A stretch of 64,000 bases of DNA. Origin: Mantis religiosa (lineage: Eukaryota > Arthropoda > Insecta > Mantodea > Mantidae). Below, piece after piece: positions 44,080 through 53,170 of this stretch. Made by a program: the position numbers and the translations under genes. The notes beneath the pieces were generated by a model that was not told the origin of the DNA, did no database searches, and saw only the letters and a list, made by a program, of their open reading frames with translations. Position 1 is the first letter of the stretch; each line of letters starts with the position of its first letter. The stretch is taken from the NCBI GenBank assembly GCA_030765055.1, contig JAUKNK010000148.1, positions 867,002 through 931,001 on the forward strand, read 5' to 3'.

Positions 44080-44562
44080 TGTCACCTAAGTATCGGAAGG
44101 CTCGACAAACTGACGGCTTAGTGAGGGCCGGGAAGCATTCGGCCACGCCCGCCCATTTATCTTGTAGGGCTAAAGAGGGGATGGTTGGAAAAACATCACT
44201 AGCAAGCTCTTTGCTCTCCCCCTGCCATGTGGAACCCTCGGGATGATTCATTGAACCGCGAGACTTCCAGAGACGGCGATGTTCCCTATGCAGTTGGCGA
44301 GTCAGTCAGTCAGTTCTTGGCGAGCAGCGTGAGGATCGCCGTGCTAGTGAACGGACTGGAAGACTGTGTACGTGTATCAGGTGAATTGTACGTAATTGTG
44401 AGTGTATAGTGGACCTGTGATAGACAAAGTGGTGAATTGTAATTGTGTGCGCTACGTAATTCTGTGTAATCGGCAAGTTTTCCAACTGTAATTCGGTGGA
44501 AATAAAGAACATTTTGAGTTTGTGCAATAGGACTTTTAATTTAACGAACCCACGAAGTCACC
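44080..44562 (+). repeat. 5' LTR of the gypsy element (483 bp)
   Basis: Begins TGTCACC and ends near AAGTCACC; pairs with 50124-50612. By eye the two LTRs differ at roughly 10-12 percent of sites, mostly in the first 200 bp, pointing to an old insertion. A poly(A) signal AATAAA lies at 44501-44506. Compared with the 3' LTR it has lost the A-rich TATA segment near 44285-44295 and carries CTATGCAGTTGGC in its place. Confidence 0.93.
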
Positions 44563-44564
44563 TT

Positions 44565-44580
44565 TGGTGACAGGTGTGGG
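44565..44580 (+). promoter_or_regulatory. Probable primer binding site
   Basis: TGGTGACAGGTGTGGG starts two bases after the 5' LTR. A TGG start right after the LTR is the usual mark of a tRNA primer site, complementary to the CCA end of a tRNA. I cannot assign the tRNA from sequence alone. Confidence 0.6.
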
Positions 44581-44595
44581 ATATTATAGCGATGG

Positions 44596-45591
44596 GTGAG
44601 GGATGGCGTCGCCAAGCTGGGCAAGAGGATCGGTCAAGTACACGAGCGCCTTAATGATTTAGAGGAAAAGGCCGACAGTAACGCCAGGTCCCTGAACGCC
44701 ATGGTGGAAGACGTCGAAGACCTTCCGAACCGCGTAAACAACCTGGAGGGAAAGGCCGACAGCAACACAAAGTCCCTGAACGCAATGATAGAAGACATCG
44801 TCGGCAGGAGGTTGAAGGATCTGAAGGCCGACGCGCCCGGACGCGACTCAACATCGGCGCGCGTCAAAACTCCATAATATGACGGCGCGTCAACTTTCGA
44901 GGACCTCCGCCGCTAGTTCGACACGGTGGCCAGGCATAACAAGTGGTCACCGGAGGAAGAGGCCGTACAGGTTATAGCCAGCCTCCAGGAACGGGCCGCA
45001 GAAATCCTAAATGCGGTCCAGAAAGCGGCGGCTTCCAAGGATATATGGGAAGCCCTGGAGAACCGGTTCGGGAACCACCGCCTAGCAGTAGCCTACCACA
45101 GTCGGCTGAAGACAAGGTCGCAACAGCCAGGGGAGACGCTGCAGGAGTTCGCCTTGGCGATTGAGCAGCTGGCTAGCAAGACCTTGGTTGACCTTCCGCC
45201 GGAGTTCGTAACCCGGGAAGCCGAATACTCCTTTGTCGACGGGGTACGAGACACCGAGATTCGTCAGTGCCTAATGCTCGGCGACTACACAACCAATCTC
45301 GAGGCGCTGACGGCAGCATTGAGGATGGATGCGACCAAGGTGACGGCTACCCCGACGTTGATGACGAGGAGTGTGCGCTACACCGGAGGCGGAAGACCAG
45401 CCGAGGAACGCCGGCGAAGACCTAGTTGCCTGTGTTGGGGATGTGGACAGCCGGGACACCTGGAGAGAGTGTCCACACCAGGAAGAGCAGCCGGAAGAAC
45501 GAGTAAGGCCCGTCGTGGCGAGGGGCACGTCGACGCCATCACCACAATCACCTCGAGTGACACTGCGCGCCGTCAGCCGGGGCATGGCTGA
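44596..45591 (+). pseudogene. gag of the gypsy element, broken
   Basis: Structural polyprotein that would form the retrotransposon particle. The first part (44596-44874) is a charged coiled coil with two copies of a KADSN..SLNAM motif. It stops at an in-frame TAA (44875-44877), and a second in-frame TAG lies at 44914-44916. The same frame then gives a capsid-like domain including WSPEEEA, ALENRFGNHRLAVAYHSRL, GETLQEFALAIEQLA and FVDGVRDTEIRQ, typical of arthropod gypsy Gag. A zinc knuckle begins CWGCGQPGH at 45433-45459, but its last cysteine is in another frame, so a small deletion near 45460 breaks it. The start codon is unclear: the ATG at 44592 is out of frame with the rest. Confidence 0.88.
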
Positions 45592-45599
45592 GACCCTCA

Positions 45600-46344
45600 T
45601 CGCGGACGGCTGGGTGAGAGGGAAGCCGTGCCGCGTGCTGGTGGACACCGGGGCAGCCCGACATAGCCAAGGGTTTGCCATCCAGGAAGCCGAGCCGACC
45701 ATACCAGCTGATGACGGCATCGGGCGACACCCTGCCTGTGGAGAAGGAGGCTCTGCTGAAGCTGACCTTGGGACGGAGTGCCGTGCGTCTGTGGGTGTTC
45801 GTCGCGAAGGTGGCTGAGGAGGTGTTTCTGGGACTGGATGCCCTCAGGAGCCACGAGGCGACGGTCGACGTCGGCAGAAAGGTCCTGCGGCTCAACGGAG
45901 AAGAGGTTATACTCCGTCAACCCGAAGAGCGCCTTGAAATCTGCAGGGTCGTCTTGAACGAAGACGTGGAGGAGGTGGTGGTGGTGGTGACGGCGCGACT
46001 GGAAGGCCAGAGAACCAGGAACATGATGCTGGACCAGAAGGCGTCCGAACAGGGACTATGTGTAGCCAGGGCATTGCTGCCGTGCCGAGAGGAGGTGCCA
46101 TTGAGACTGCTAAATCCAACGGACACCGATCACGACGTCCAGGCCGGGACGGAGTTGGGAACGTGCGAGCCCGTGGTAAGCGTAACAGCAATCGACAAGA
46201 CACAGGAGCCGGTGCCGACGCAAAATCTGGGGCCCCGACTAGAAGGCCTACTGGAGAGGGCGGCCGACCACCTGACTGCAGAACAGCTGGAGAAGGTTCG
46301 GCAACTGCTGAGACGATACCAGCGCGTCTTCAGCCAAGGTAGCA
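45600..46344 (+). pseudogene. Protease and linker to RT of the gypsy pol, broken
   Basis: Aspartic protease that would cut the Gag-Pol polyprotein. The active-site motif VDTGA is at 45641-45655, in a different frame from gag and continuous with the last zinc-knuckle cysteine. The frame changes again at about 45660-45690; the following 45690-46344 frame contains VFLGLDALRSH, matching the C-terminal part of retroviral-type proteases, then a variable linker ending LRRYQRVFS, the usual lead-in to RT. That open frame ends a few codons inside the retroposon inserted at 46345. Confidence 0.87.
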
Positions 46345-46884
46345 CGATGAGTTGTTGAGTTCAGAGGCTCTACTCCCATTAGTCCTGAACCCATAGGAAC
46401 TGGATCCGGGCCTCCTTCAACCAGGGAGTATCCGAGCTGTCCCAAAGGGCGCTCGGCGTCCTCCGAGGTGCTTTCCATAGGGCAAGACCTAGAGACTAAC
46501 AAGCCCCCCCATCTGGTCCTATGGACTCAAGACGGGATGGAAGTGGATACGCCACTTACGCGCGTCAACACTCAAGGTGAAGACTACCGAAAAACCTCGG
46601 TGGGGCCGCCTGGTGATCTAGCACACCTTCTACTAGCTTTGCAGGCTAGTACCCGGGAGACTTAATGGCTTCCCTCAACCCCGTCCGAAGACGTACCCGA
46701 TTCCCACGGATTTCGGGAACACACTGCCCCCTTGAGTCCATCCCAATCCGAACAACTCCCGAAGGGGGGGCTCGGCTGTTCGGCCCGAGGTTCCTCTAGT
46801 AACGTCAGAGATACCACGAGTGCTAGGGGTCCGCAGCGCCCGCACTTTGGCAGCTGAAAGGGACGGATCCCTTCCCCTACGGGA
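46345..46884. mobile_element. Unrecognised GC-rich retroposon, copy 1 (540 bp)
   Basis: Flanked by a 13-bp direct repeat AGCCAAGGTAGCA at 46332-46344 and 46885-46897. It closely resembles 49043-49572, roughly 90 percent by eye, and lies in the same orientation. It has no homology to the gypsy element and no convincing open frame. Long variable target duplications suggest LINE-type target-primed insertion, so it may be a SINE or a truncated non-LTR element. No A tail and no clear A/B boxes are seen. One end (CTACGGGA) is the same in both copies while the other differs by some ten bases; if the variable end is the tail, the element lies on the minus strand. Confidence 0.85.
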
Positions 46885-46897
46885 AGCCAAGGTAGCA

Positions 46898-48196
46898 GTG
46901 ACTACGGCCGCACGGACAAAGTGCTTCACCGCATTGACACCAGGGACGCCCGGCCAATACGGCAACCACATAGACACGTTCCGCTGGCGAAACAAGGGGC
47001 GGTGCGAGACATGCTGGAGTACATGAGATCCAGGGAGTGAATGAAGAGTCTGAGAGCCCTTGGTGTTCCCCTGTAGTCCTGGTGACAAAGAAGAACCGTG
47101 AGCTACACTTCTGTGTGGACTACAGGGAGCTGAACGTTGTCACCCGGAAGGACTGTTTTCCCTTACCTCGGATTGACGACATCCTGGACACGCTAGCTGG
47201 TGCACAGTGGTTCTCGACCCTGGACCTGAAGTGGGGCTACTGGCAGGTAGCTCTAGACCCGAGAGACAAGGAGAAGACCGCATTGTCGACAGGCCAAGGG
47301 CTCTGGCAGTTCACAGTTATGCCCTTTGGCCTCTGCAACGCACCAGCTACCTTCCCACGCCTCCTGGAGTCAGTGATGAGAGGACTGACCTACGATGCCT
47401 GCCTGCTATACCTGGACGACATCATCATCGTCGGTAAGACTTTTGAAGACCATCTCGAGAATCTGAGTAAGGTGCTACAGAGACTGTAGGCGACCAACCC
47501 TAAGCTAAACGCGAAGAAGTGCCAGCTCTTCCGCAAGGAAGTCAACTACTTGGGCCACATAGTCTCAACAACCAGAGTGACCACAGACCCGGAGAAGACA
47601 CAGGCTGTGAGAGGTTGGCCTCGCCCAAAGGAGAACAAAGAGTTGCGCAGTTTCCTGGGGCTATGCAGTTATTACCACCGCTTCATAAAGGGGTTCTCCA
47701 ACATCGCCAAGCCCCTCACCCGCCTGACAGAAGAACACCGACCTTATGTGTGGACGGATGACGCCGAAGACGCTTTCCTACACCTGAAGAAGACCCTGTG
47801 CAGCGCTCCAATTTTGGGATTTCCACAACCATGTGGCGCTTTCATTGTGGACACCGACGCCAGCAACCACTGCATTGGAGGCGTCATATCGCAAATTCAG
47901 GACGGCCACGAGCGGCCAAGGCAGAGAAGAACTACTGCGTCATCCGGCGAGAATTACTGGCGTTAGTAAAGACCTTGGAGCACTTCCACAAATACATGTA
48001 TGGTCAGCTATTCCACCTGAGGACTGACCATTCCACCCTAACCTGGCTATTGAGCTTTAAGAACCTGGAAGGCCAGACAGCACGTTGGGTCCAGAGGCTG
48101 CAGGAGTACGACTTCACCTCGGAACATCGCAGAGGGAAGAGCCAAGGTAACGCAGACGCTATGTCCCGAAGACCCTGTCCAGAAGAGTGCGGCTAA
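46898..48196 (+). pseudogene. Reverse transcriptase and RNase H of the gypsy pol, broken
   Basis: Copies the element RNA into DNA and removes the RNA strand. RT begins at about 46898 in the frame reading DMLEYM, then shifts at about 47034 into the frame of SPWCSPVVLVTKK (47037-47489). It shows FCVDYRELN, FSTLDLKWGYWQV, MPFGLCNAPATF and the catalytic YLDD box at 47409-47420. An in-frame TAG stops it at 47487-47489. The thumb and connection continue in frame (NYLGHIVS, SFLGLCSYYHRFIKGFS), followed by RNase H with FIVDTDASNHCIGGVI near 47842-47890. A frameshift at about 47905-47925 moves the rest (ELLALVKTLEHFHKYMYG, LRTDHSTLTWL, ADAMSRRP) to another frame that ends at TAA 48194-48196. Confidence 0.94.
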
Positions 48197-49042
48197 TGCA
48201 CAAGAATGGAGGAGAAGGAGCGTACCGCAGCAGTCCGAGTAGTCACGGCAGTGCCTACGGATGGCTGAGATATTGCAGGCCTGAGGAGGGAGCAGCTGGC
48301 GGACGCAGACTTGGGGCCACTCTTGAGGAAAGTGTAGGCAGGAACAAGACCGACGTGGGAGGACATCGCACCGAGGAGCGCCACCTACAAGTCATATTGG
48401 GCCCAATGGGACTCGTTGAAGATCAGAGAGGGCATGCTGTTCCGGGTATGGGAATCGCCCGATGAGAAGACGCAGAGAGAACAGTTGGTACTTCCCCGGA
48501 GTAAGATCCCGGAAGTCTTAGAGGAAGTGCACGCTGGTACTTCAGGAGGACACCTGGGAGCGAACCGAACGACTGACAAACTACGGCAGCGCTACTACTG
48601 GCTGAGACTCCGAGCAGACGCTGAGAGATGGTGCCATCAGTGTTACGTGTGCACAGCGAGTCGCGGCCCCCAGACTAGGATCCGGGGTCGCATGCAGCAG
48701 TACAACATCGGAGCGCCATTCGAACGGTTCGCCGTTGACATAGCTGGACCGTTCCCAGTGTCAGACCGAGGCAACAAGTACCTAATGGTGGTCGTGGACT
48801 ACTTCACCAAGTGGCCGAAGGTGTATGGCATTCCGAACCAAGAGGCAAAGACAATCACAGACTGCCTAGTGGAGCAAGTGTTCTGCCGATTTGGGGTGCC
48901 GTTAGAGCTGCACAGTGACCAGGGCACCAATTTTGATTCCAACTTGATGAAGGAGGCTTTAGAAAGACTTGGGATTAACAAGACCTGCACGAAGCCTGTC
49001 GGATGGCTTGGTTGAAAGATATATCAAGACCTTAGAGGAACA
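48197..49042 (+). pseudogene. Integrase N-terminal zinc-binding and core domain, broken
   Basis: Would insert the cDNA into the genome. In the same frame as the end of RNase H there are stops TGA at 48266-48268 and TAG at 48335-48337, then an open stretch from 48416 to 49015. It shows the HHCC zinc-binding module (VHAGTSGGHLG ... WCHQCYVC), the first catalytic Asp in FAVDIAGPFP (48737-48739) and the second in HSDQGTNFDS (48917-48919). The catalytic Glu (49014-49016, in LVERYIKTLEEH) is in a different frame, so a small deletion near 48996 breaks the core. The domain is then cut by the retroposon at 49043. Confidence 0.93.
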
Positions 49043-49572
49043 TGTTTAAGCGCAGAGGTTCCACCCCATTAGGCCTGAACCCGTAGGAACAGGACCTGGG
49101 CCTCTTCCACCAGTGAGTATCCGAGCTGTCCCAAAGGGCGCTTGGCGTCCCCCGTGGCTCTTTCCATAGGGCAAGACCTTGGTACCTAACAAGCCCCCCC
49201 ATGTGGTCCTTTGGACTCAAGACGGGATGGAAGTGTATACGCCACCTACGCGCGTCAACACCATAGGTGAAGACTACCGAGAACCTCGGTGGGGCCACTT
49301 GGTGATCTAGCACACCTTCTACTAGCTTAGCAGGCTAGTACCCGGGAGAATTAATGGCTTCCCTCAACCCCGTCCAAAGACGTACCCGATCTCCCACGGG
49401 TATCGGGAACCACTGCCCCCTCGAGTCCATCCCAATCCGAACAACTCCCGGAGGAGGGGCTCAGATGTTCGGCCCGAGGTTCCTCTAGTAACGTCAGAGG
49501 TACCACGAGTGCTCAGGGTCCGCAGCACCGCACCACGGCCGCTGAAGGGGACGGATCCTCTCCCCTACGGGA
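49043..49572. mobile_element. Unrecognised GC-rich retroposon, copy 2 (530 bp)
   Basis: Second copy of the element at 46345-46884. It is flanked by a 14-bp direct repeat ACCTTAGAGGAACA at 49029-49042 and 49573-49586. It splits the integrase inside the helix reading KTLEEH. The two copies share blocks such as GTATCCGAGCTGTCCCAAAG and GATCTAGCACACCTTCTACT and end at the same CTACGGGA. The variable opposite end and distinct target duplications show two independent insertions, not a duplication of one. Confidence 0.87.
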
Positions 49573-50112
49573 ACCTTAGAGGAACACCTGAGGAAGGTCG
49601 TGGCCAGCCATCAGCGAGACTGGGATGTCAAGGTGCCACTGTTCTTGCTGGCCTACCGCTCGTCAACACACGCCACAACTGGGATGTCGCCAGCCAGCTT
49701 AATGTTTGGCCGAGAGTTACGCCTCCCTTGTGACCTGGCTTTTGGAAGCCCTCTGGAAGCGAAACAGCCAGTGACCGAATTTGTGGAGAACCTGGTGGAC
49801 CACCTCCATGACATGCTCGAGATGGCTCGCCAGAACATCCAGAAAGCGAGCGACCGCATGAAGACCAGGTATGACAGGCAGGCCAACAGCAAAGGATTAC
49901 AGCAAGGTGACTTGGATCTGTTGTACCGTCCTACCCGGACCAAGGGACGCTGCCCGAAGCTTCAGCAGCCATGGCAAGGACCGTACTGGGTGGTGAAGAG
50001 GATTAACGACGTGGTCTACCACATCCAGAAGGTGCCCCGAGGAAAGATGTTGGTGGTACACCTGCATCGCCTGGCCCGCTACGATGGTGCTGTTCGGAAC
50101 GACCAGCTTTGA
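49573..50112 (+). pseudogene. Integrase C-terminal part with GPY/F motif
   Basis: Continues the integrase after the retroposon. The open frame reads HQRDWDVKVPLFLLAYRSS, HATTGMSPASLMFGREL and ends with an SH3-like C-terminal domain carrying the GPY/F signature PWQGPYWVVKRINDVVYHI. This signature is typical of gypsy and other metavirus-type integrases. The stop TGA is at 50110-50112. The frame is intact over its 170 codons, unlike the rest of pol. Confidence 0.92.
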
Positions 50113-50123
50113 GGAGGGAGTAG
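50111..50123 (+). promoter_or_regulatory. Polypurine tract
   Basis: GAGGAGGGAG followed by TAG lies directly before the 3' LTR. A purine-only run here is the normal plus-strand primer site of LTR elements. Confidence 0.8.
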
Positions 50124-50612
50124 TGTCACCCGATTATCGGAAGGCACGACCAACTGATGGCTGAGTGAGGGCTGGGAAGCATTCGGTCACGCCTACCCAT
50201 TTATCTTGTAGCGCTAACGTGAGGAATGTTGGAAAAGCATCGCTAGTCATCTGTTTCCCCTGCCCCTGCCGTCTGGAACCTTCAGGATGATTCACTGAAT
50301 CGCGAGACTTCCAGAAACAGCGATCTTCCTATAAAAAGGGGCCGCATTTGGCGAGTCAGTCAGTGCTTGGCGAGCAGCGTGAGGAGCGCCATACTAGTGA
50401 ACGGACTGGAAGACTGTGTACGTGTATCAGGTGAATTGTACGTAATTGTGAGTGTAGAGGGGACCTGTGACAGACGAACTGGTGAATTGTAATTGTGTGC
50501 GCTACGTAATTCTGTGTAATCGACAAGTGTTCCAACTGTAATTCGGTGGAAATAAAGAACATTTTGAGTTTTTGCAATAGGACTTTTAATTTCACAAACC
50601 CACAAAGTCACA
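50124..50612 (+). repeat. 3' LTR of the gypsy element (489 bp)
   Basis: Begins TGTCACCCG and ends AAAGTCACA, next to the CTAT duplication at 50613-50616. It keeps a TATA box, TATAAAAA, at 50330-50337, and AATAAA at 50551-50556. The last 230 bp are much closer to the 5' LTR than the first 200 bp. Confidence 0.94.
50330..50337 (+). promoter_or_regulatory. TATA box in the 3' LTR
   Basis: TATAAAAA followed by GGGGCCGC lies about 206 bp into the LTR. The same place in the 5' LTR has lost it, so the copy that should drive the element is the damaged one. Confidence 0.7.
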
Positions 50613-51066
50613 CTATATTGGTTATCTGTGTAGTGTACAAATACTCCACAATACTATAGTCATGTGGAGCACATTGTACCTGCACAACCTATATTTGTTA
50701 TCTGTGTAGTACACCAGTACTCCACAATCCTACAGTCATATAGAGCACATTATACCAGCACAACCTATATTTGTTATCTGTGTAGTACACCAGTACTCCA
50801 CAATCCTACAGTCATATAGAGCACATTATACCAGCACAACCTATATTTGTTATCTGTGAAAGTCCTCACCCCATGGTCTTCAACTGTCTTGAATGCTTTT
50901 TTCATATAGAGCATCATGTTCCCTAGAATATGCATTTGTTATTGGTTTATTATGCAGACTGTCCTCGATTCTTCTTTCATATAGAGGAGCATGTCCCTTT
51001 GGAACTATTATTTGTTATTGTTGTAATTCACAAACAGTGCTCTGTCCTTCTTTACATAGAGTACCA
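50613..51066 (+). repeat. Eroding satellite monomers at the outer array edge
   Basis: The satellite resumes right after the gypsy element. The first three monomers are recognisable (ACAACCTATATTTGTTATCTG, spacing 76 bp between 50634 and 50710). Later ones keep only fragments such as TCATATAGAGCATCATG, TTTGTTATTG and ATTCACAAACAGTGCTC. Divergence rises steadily to the right. Confidence 0.9.
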
Positions 51067-51253
51067 TTATTAAATTATAGATGAGTCGTATTTATTACAC
51101 ATCAACTTCACTTATATACTTATATTGAGAATATGTTTCCTGAACTATCGTTCACATCATCGGCCGTAAGGTAGGTTCGTGAAACATGTCCTCAATATAG
51201 GTACATAAGTGAAGCTGATGTGTAATAAATGTGACTCATCTATAGTTTAGTAA
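51067..51253. mobile_element. Fold-back MITE, 187 bp
   Basis: Almost perfect inverted repeat. The left arm (51067-51138) contains ATAGATGAGTC, TTTATTACACATCA and CTTCACTTAT; the right arm (51181-51253) has the complements in reverse order. Arms are about 70 bp with a handful of mismatches and a loop of about 40 bp. It splits a relic satellite monomer: TACATAGAGTACC lies before it and TCTATAGAGTACCTGG after it. It has no coding capacity. No target duplication is certain. Confidence 0.9.
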
Positions 51254-51335
51254 ATATTTCGCTTCACTGCGGTGTTCCAATATAGTTAAATTTCTATAGA
51301 GTACCTGGTTCCTTTAGAACGGCGGTTCGTAGGAT
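51254..51335 (+). repeat. Relic satellite monomer
   Basis: TTTCTATAGAGTACCTGG and TTCCTTTAGAACGGCGG correspond to TTCATATAGAGGAGCATG and TCCCTTTGGAACTATTA in the relic monomer at about 50980. The match is weak but in the right order. Confidence 0.55.
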
Positions 51336-51814
51336 CAAAATCCAACTTGCAGAAATTCAGATCGTTATTTATTCCCGTAGAAATATGCTTCATGTACCTC
51401 TGTTAACTTGCACACGTTCGCAATCTTCCAGTCTGTCTGCACATTGTTCGCTAGCACTGCACCCTTCTCTTACGACCTCCTGCTAAACAACTAAGTAACT
51501 CTCCTTCAGCCCAACGCATCACTTATATAGGCAAATCGCTGTATCTGGAAGTTTCTGCACACGAGACGAGGTCGTCCCAGAGTTTCACGATTTTTCTAGG
51601 CGAGCAGAGAAGTGGAAAACAGTGATTTCTGTTTGCTTCCCTCCCCACGCCGTCTCTCGTCGGCACGTCATTGGCACTGTGCGTTGGTGTAGGCATGGAT
51701 TTTATGCTGTCGTTCTCTCCTACTCCCACAGCAAGAGTCATTCCGTCACATGAGTAGGCATGGCCTCGATGCCATCTGTCAGCTGTCTTGTACATTCGGG
51801 TGACAATATGTAAT
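51336..51814. other. Unclassified stretch, possible old TE fragment
   Basis: About 480 bp, less AT-rich than its neighbours, lying between relic satellite pieces, so it probably arrived by insertion. It contains ACTTATATAGGC, which could be a TATA element, and a 125-codon minus-strand open frame (51523-51900). That frame has no recognisable domain and runs into satellite relic, so I do not call it a gene. A solo LTR is one possibility; I could not find its ends. Confidence 0.35.
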
Positions 51815-51900
51815 ACACAAGCCTTCCTTGATATATAGCACAATATGTATGCCATTCCTGTATTTATTATTGTGTAGTGCGCAAAGAGTTCTATGTGCAT
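51815..51900 (+). repeat. Relic satellite monomer
   Basis: TATATAGCACAATATGTATGCC, then CCTGTATTTATTATTGTGTAG and GCGCAAAGAGTTC follow the landmark order of a satellite monomer. It shows the array once extended through this region. Confidence 0.65.
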
Positions 51901-51929
51901 ATTAAGAATCCCAAGGTGATAGCCAGCAT

Positions 51930-53170
51930 GTTTAATACATCAATGCTCAACATTGGTTATGAGAGTGAAGATGATGTTTTAAATATTCTGAAAGGGAGTT
52001 ACCAAACTGAATTTTGGAATTTAAGTGAGAATGGGCTTTAGAGCAGATGTAATAAAAATGATACAAGCCTTTAAAATTAAATTGCTCAGGTGGGTGTGAT
52101 GAAATATCCAGAAAGTTGCTGTAAGTTTGTTCTGTTTTAATAAGTAAACTGCTATGCCACTTGTATAGTCAGTCCTTAGTACCTCATATTTATCCAGAAA
52201 GTCTTAAAAATTCTATTCTCAGCTATTTGTTTAGAAAAGGTGAAACAATATTTGTCCAACTATAAACTTTATCATTACTAACAACTTTCTCAAAAAGTTT
52301 TTGAGAGGGTAATGTCTGACAGGTTGTACAATTTCTTTGAACATAATAATATTCCAATAAACGTACAGTTTCGTTTCAGGAGATAGAACGTGTAGTGTAC
52401 ATGCTTACTAATGAAATCCTCTCAGTGCTCAATTAAAAAAAAAAATGCTTATTGGAGGTATATTTTGCAATCTGACTTAGGCTTTTGACTTTGTCAGTCA
52501 TAAAATTTTGTTAGAAGAGCTTAAGTTTTGTGGAATTGATAGTGTACATCTTATTTGGTTTAAGCTGTATTTGCAGAGCAGAAGGTAAGGGGATAAGGTA
52601 AAGAGTTCTCATCAGGGGCAGAGTTCTGTTTGGGAGATCATTAAGTATGGAGTTCAGCAATATTCAATTCTTGGCCCACTACTTTTCTTAATTTATATCA
52701 ACGATCTTCCCTTAGCAATGAGAAGCATCACAACTAATCTCTTGTTTGCTGATGACTAATGTCAACTTAAATGATTTGGCACTAAAACTGAATTCTGGTT
52801 TTGGTACTATTTGCAGTTGGTTTAAGACGAATAAACTCACATAAAATATTGATTAAAGTGCAGTCTTGAGATTAGAAGCATACAGTTCACAAAACCTTTT
52901 TTCTGCACATAGGCATTAATAAGGCTGTGCTTGACCAGACTTCACTCATTAAATTCTTGGATCTGCAGGTTGATGCAAATCTTAATTGAAAACCTTATAT
53001 ATTGAGTACCGTACCCAAGTTGAGATCGGCTATTTTTGCACTAAGGTTGTTGAACTCTTTTTGTTATAATTCAAACATTAAAACAAGTATTCTATGCATA
53101 TTTTTGTTCAATAATGAAATATGGTTTGATATTCTGGGATAACCTGGTGGAGAGTGAGTGAGTATTTATA
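51930..53170 (+). pseudogene. Non-LTR retrotransposon RT pseudogene, 5' part
   Basis: Decayed reverse transcriptase of a LINE, probably jockey- or CR1-like. Recognisable pieces across shifting frames are FERVMSDRLYNFFEHNNI (about 52295), ILLEELKFCGI (about 52510), SILGPLLFLIYINDLP (about 52660-52710) and LLFADD (about 52742-52756), which holds the catalytic aspartates. The C-terminal SLIKFLDLQVDANLN and AIFALRLLNSF follow at about 52945-53060. Frames are broken by many indels and stops. It is interrupted at 53171 by a DNA transposon and continues at 54889. The portion before about 52250 has no clear motif, so the left limit is uncertain. Confidence 0.82.

Larger units (their letters stand above)
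44080..50612 (+). mobile_element. Ty3/gypsy LTR retrotransposon, defective, inserted in the satellite
   Basis: About 6.5 kb element with direct LTRs at 44080-44562 and 50124-50612. The host sequence CTAT is duplicated at 44076-44079 and 50613-50616. Removing the element and one CTAT gives CACAACCTAT joined to ATTGGTTATCTG, which is a satellite monomer, so both borders are secure. Gene order gag, protease, RT, RNase H, integrase is that of Ty3/gypsy elements. Only 11 bases separate the integrase stop from the 3' LTR, so there is no env. Two unrelated retroposons (46345-46884, 49043-49572) and many stops and frameshifts make it non-autonomous. Confidence 0.96.

Noticed and set aside
44565..44580. 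Assignment of the primer site to tRNA-Trp, since it starts TGGTGAC
   Set aside because: Only the first seven bases suggest it; the rest does not fit what I can recall, so the tRNA is left open.
45271..46203. Several 100-150 codon minus-strand frames in the gypsy element
   Set aside because: GC-rich shadows opposite gag and protease; no domains, while the plus strand has clear motifs.
46468..47088. Open frames inside the first retroposon and over its right border
   Set aside because: They are short, lie on both strands and are not preserved in the second copy of the element.
50112..50124. A possible env gene of an errantivirus type
   Set aside because: Only 11 bases lie between the integrase stop and the 3' LTR.
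51523..51900. 125-codon minus-strand frame
   Set aside because: No recognisable domain, and its start lies in a satellite relic.
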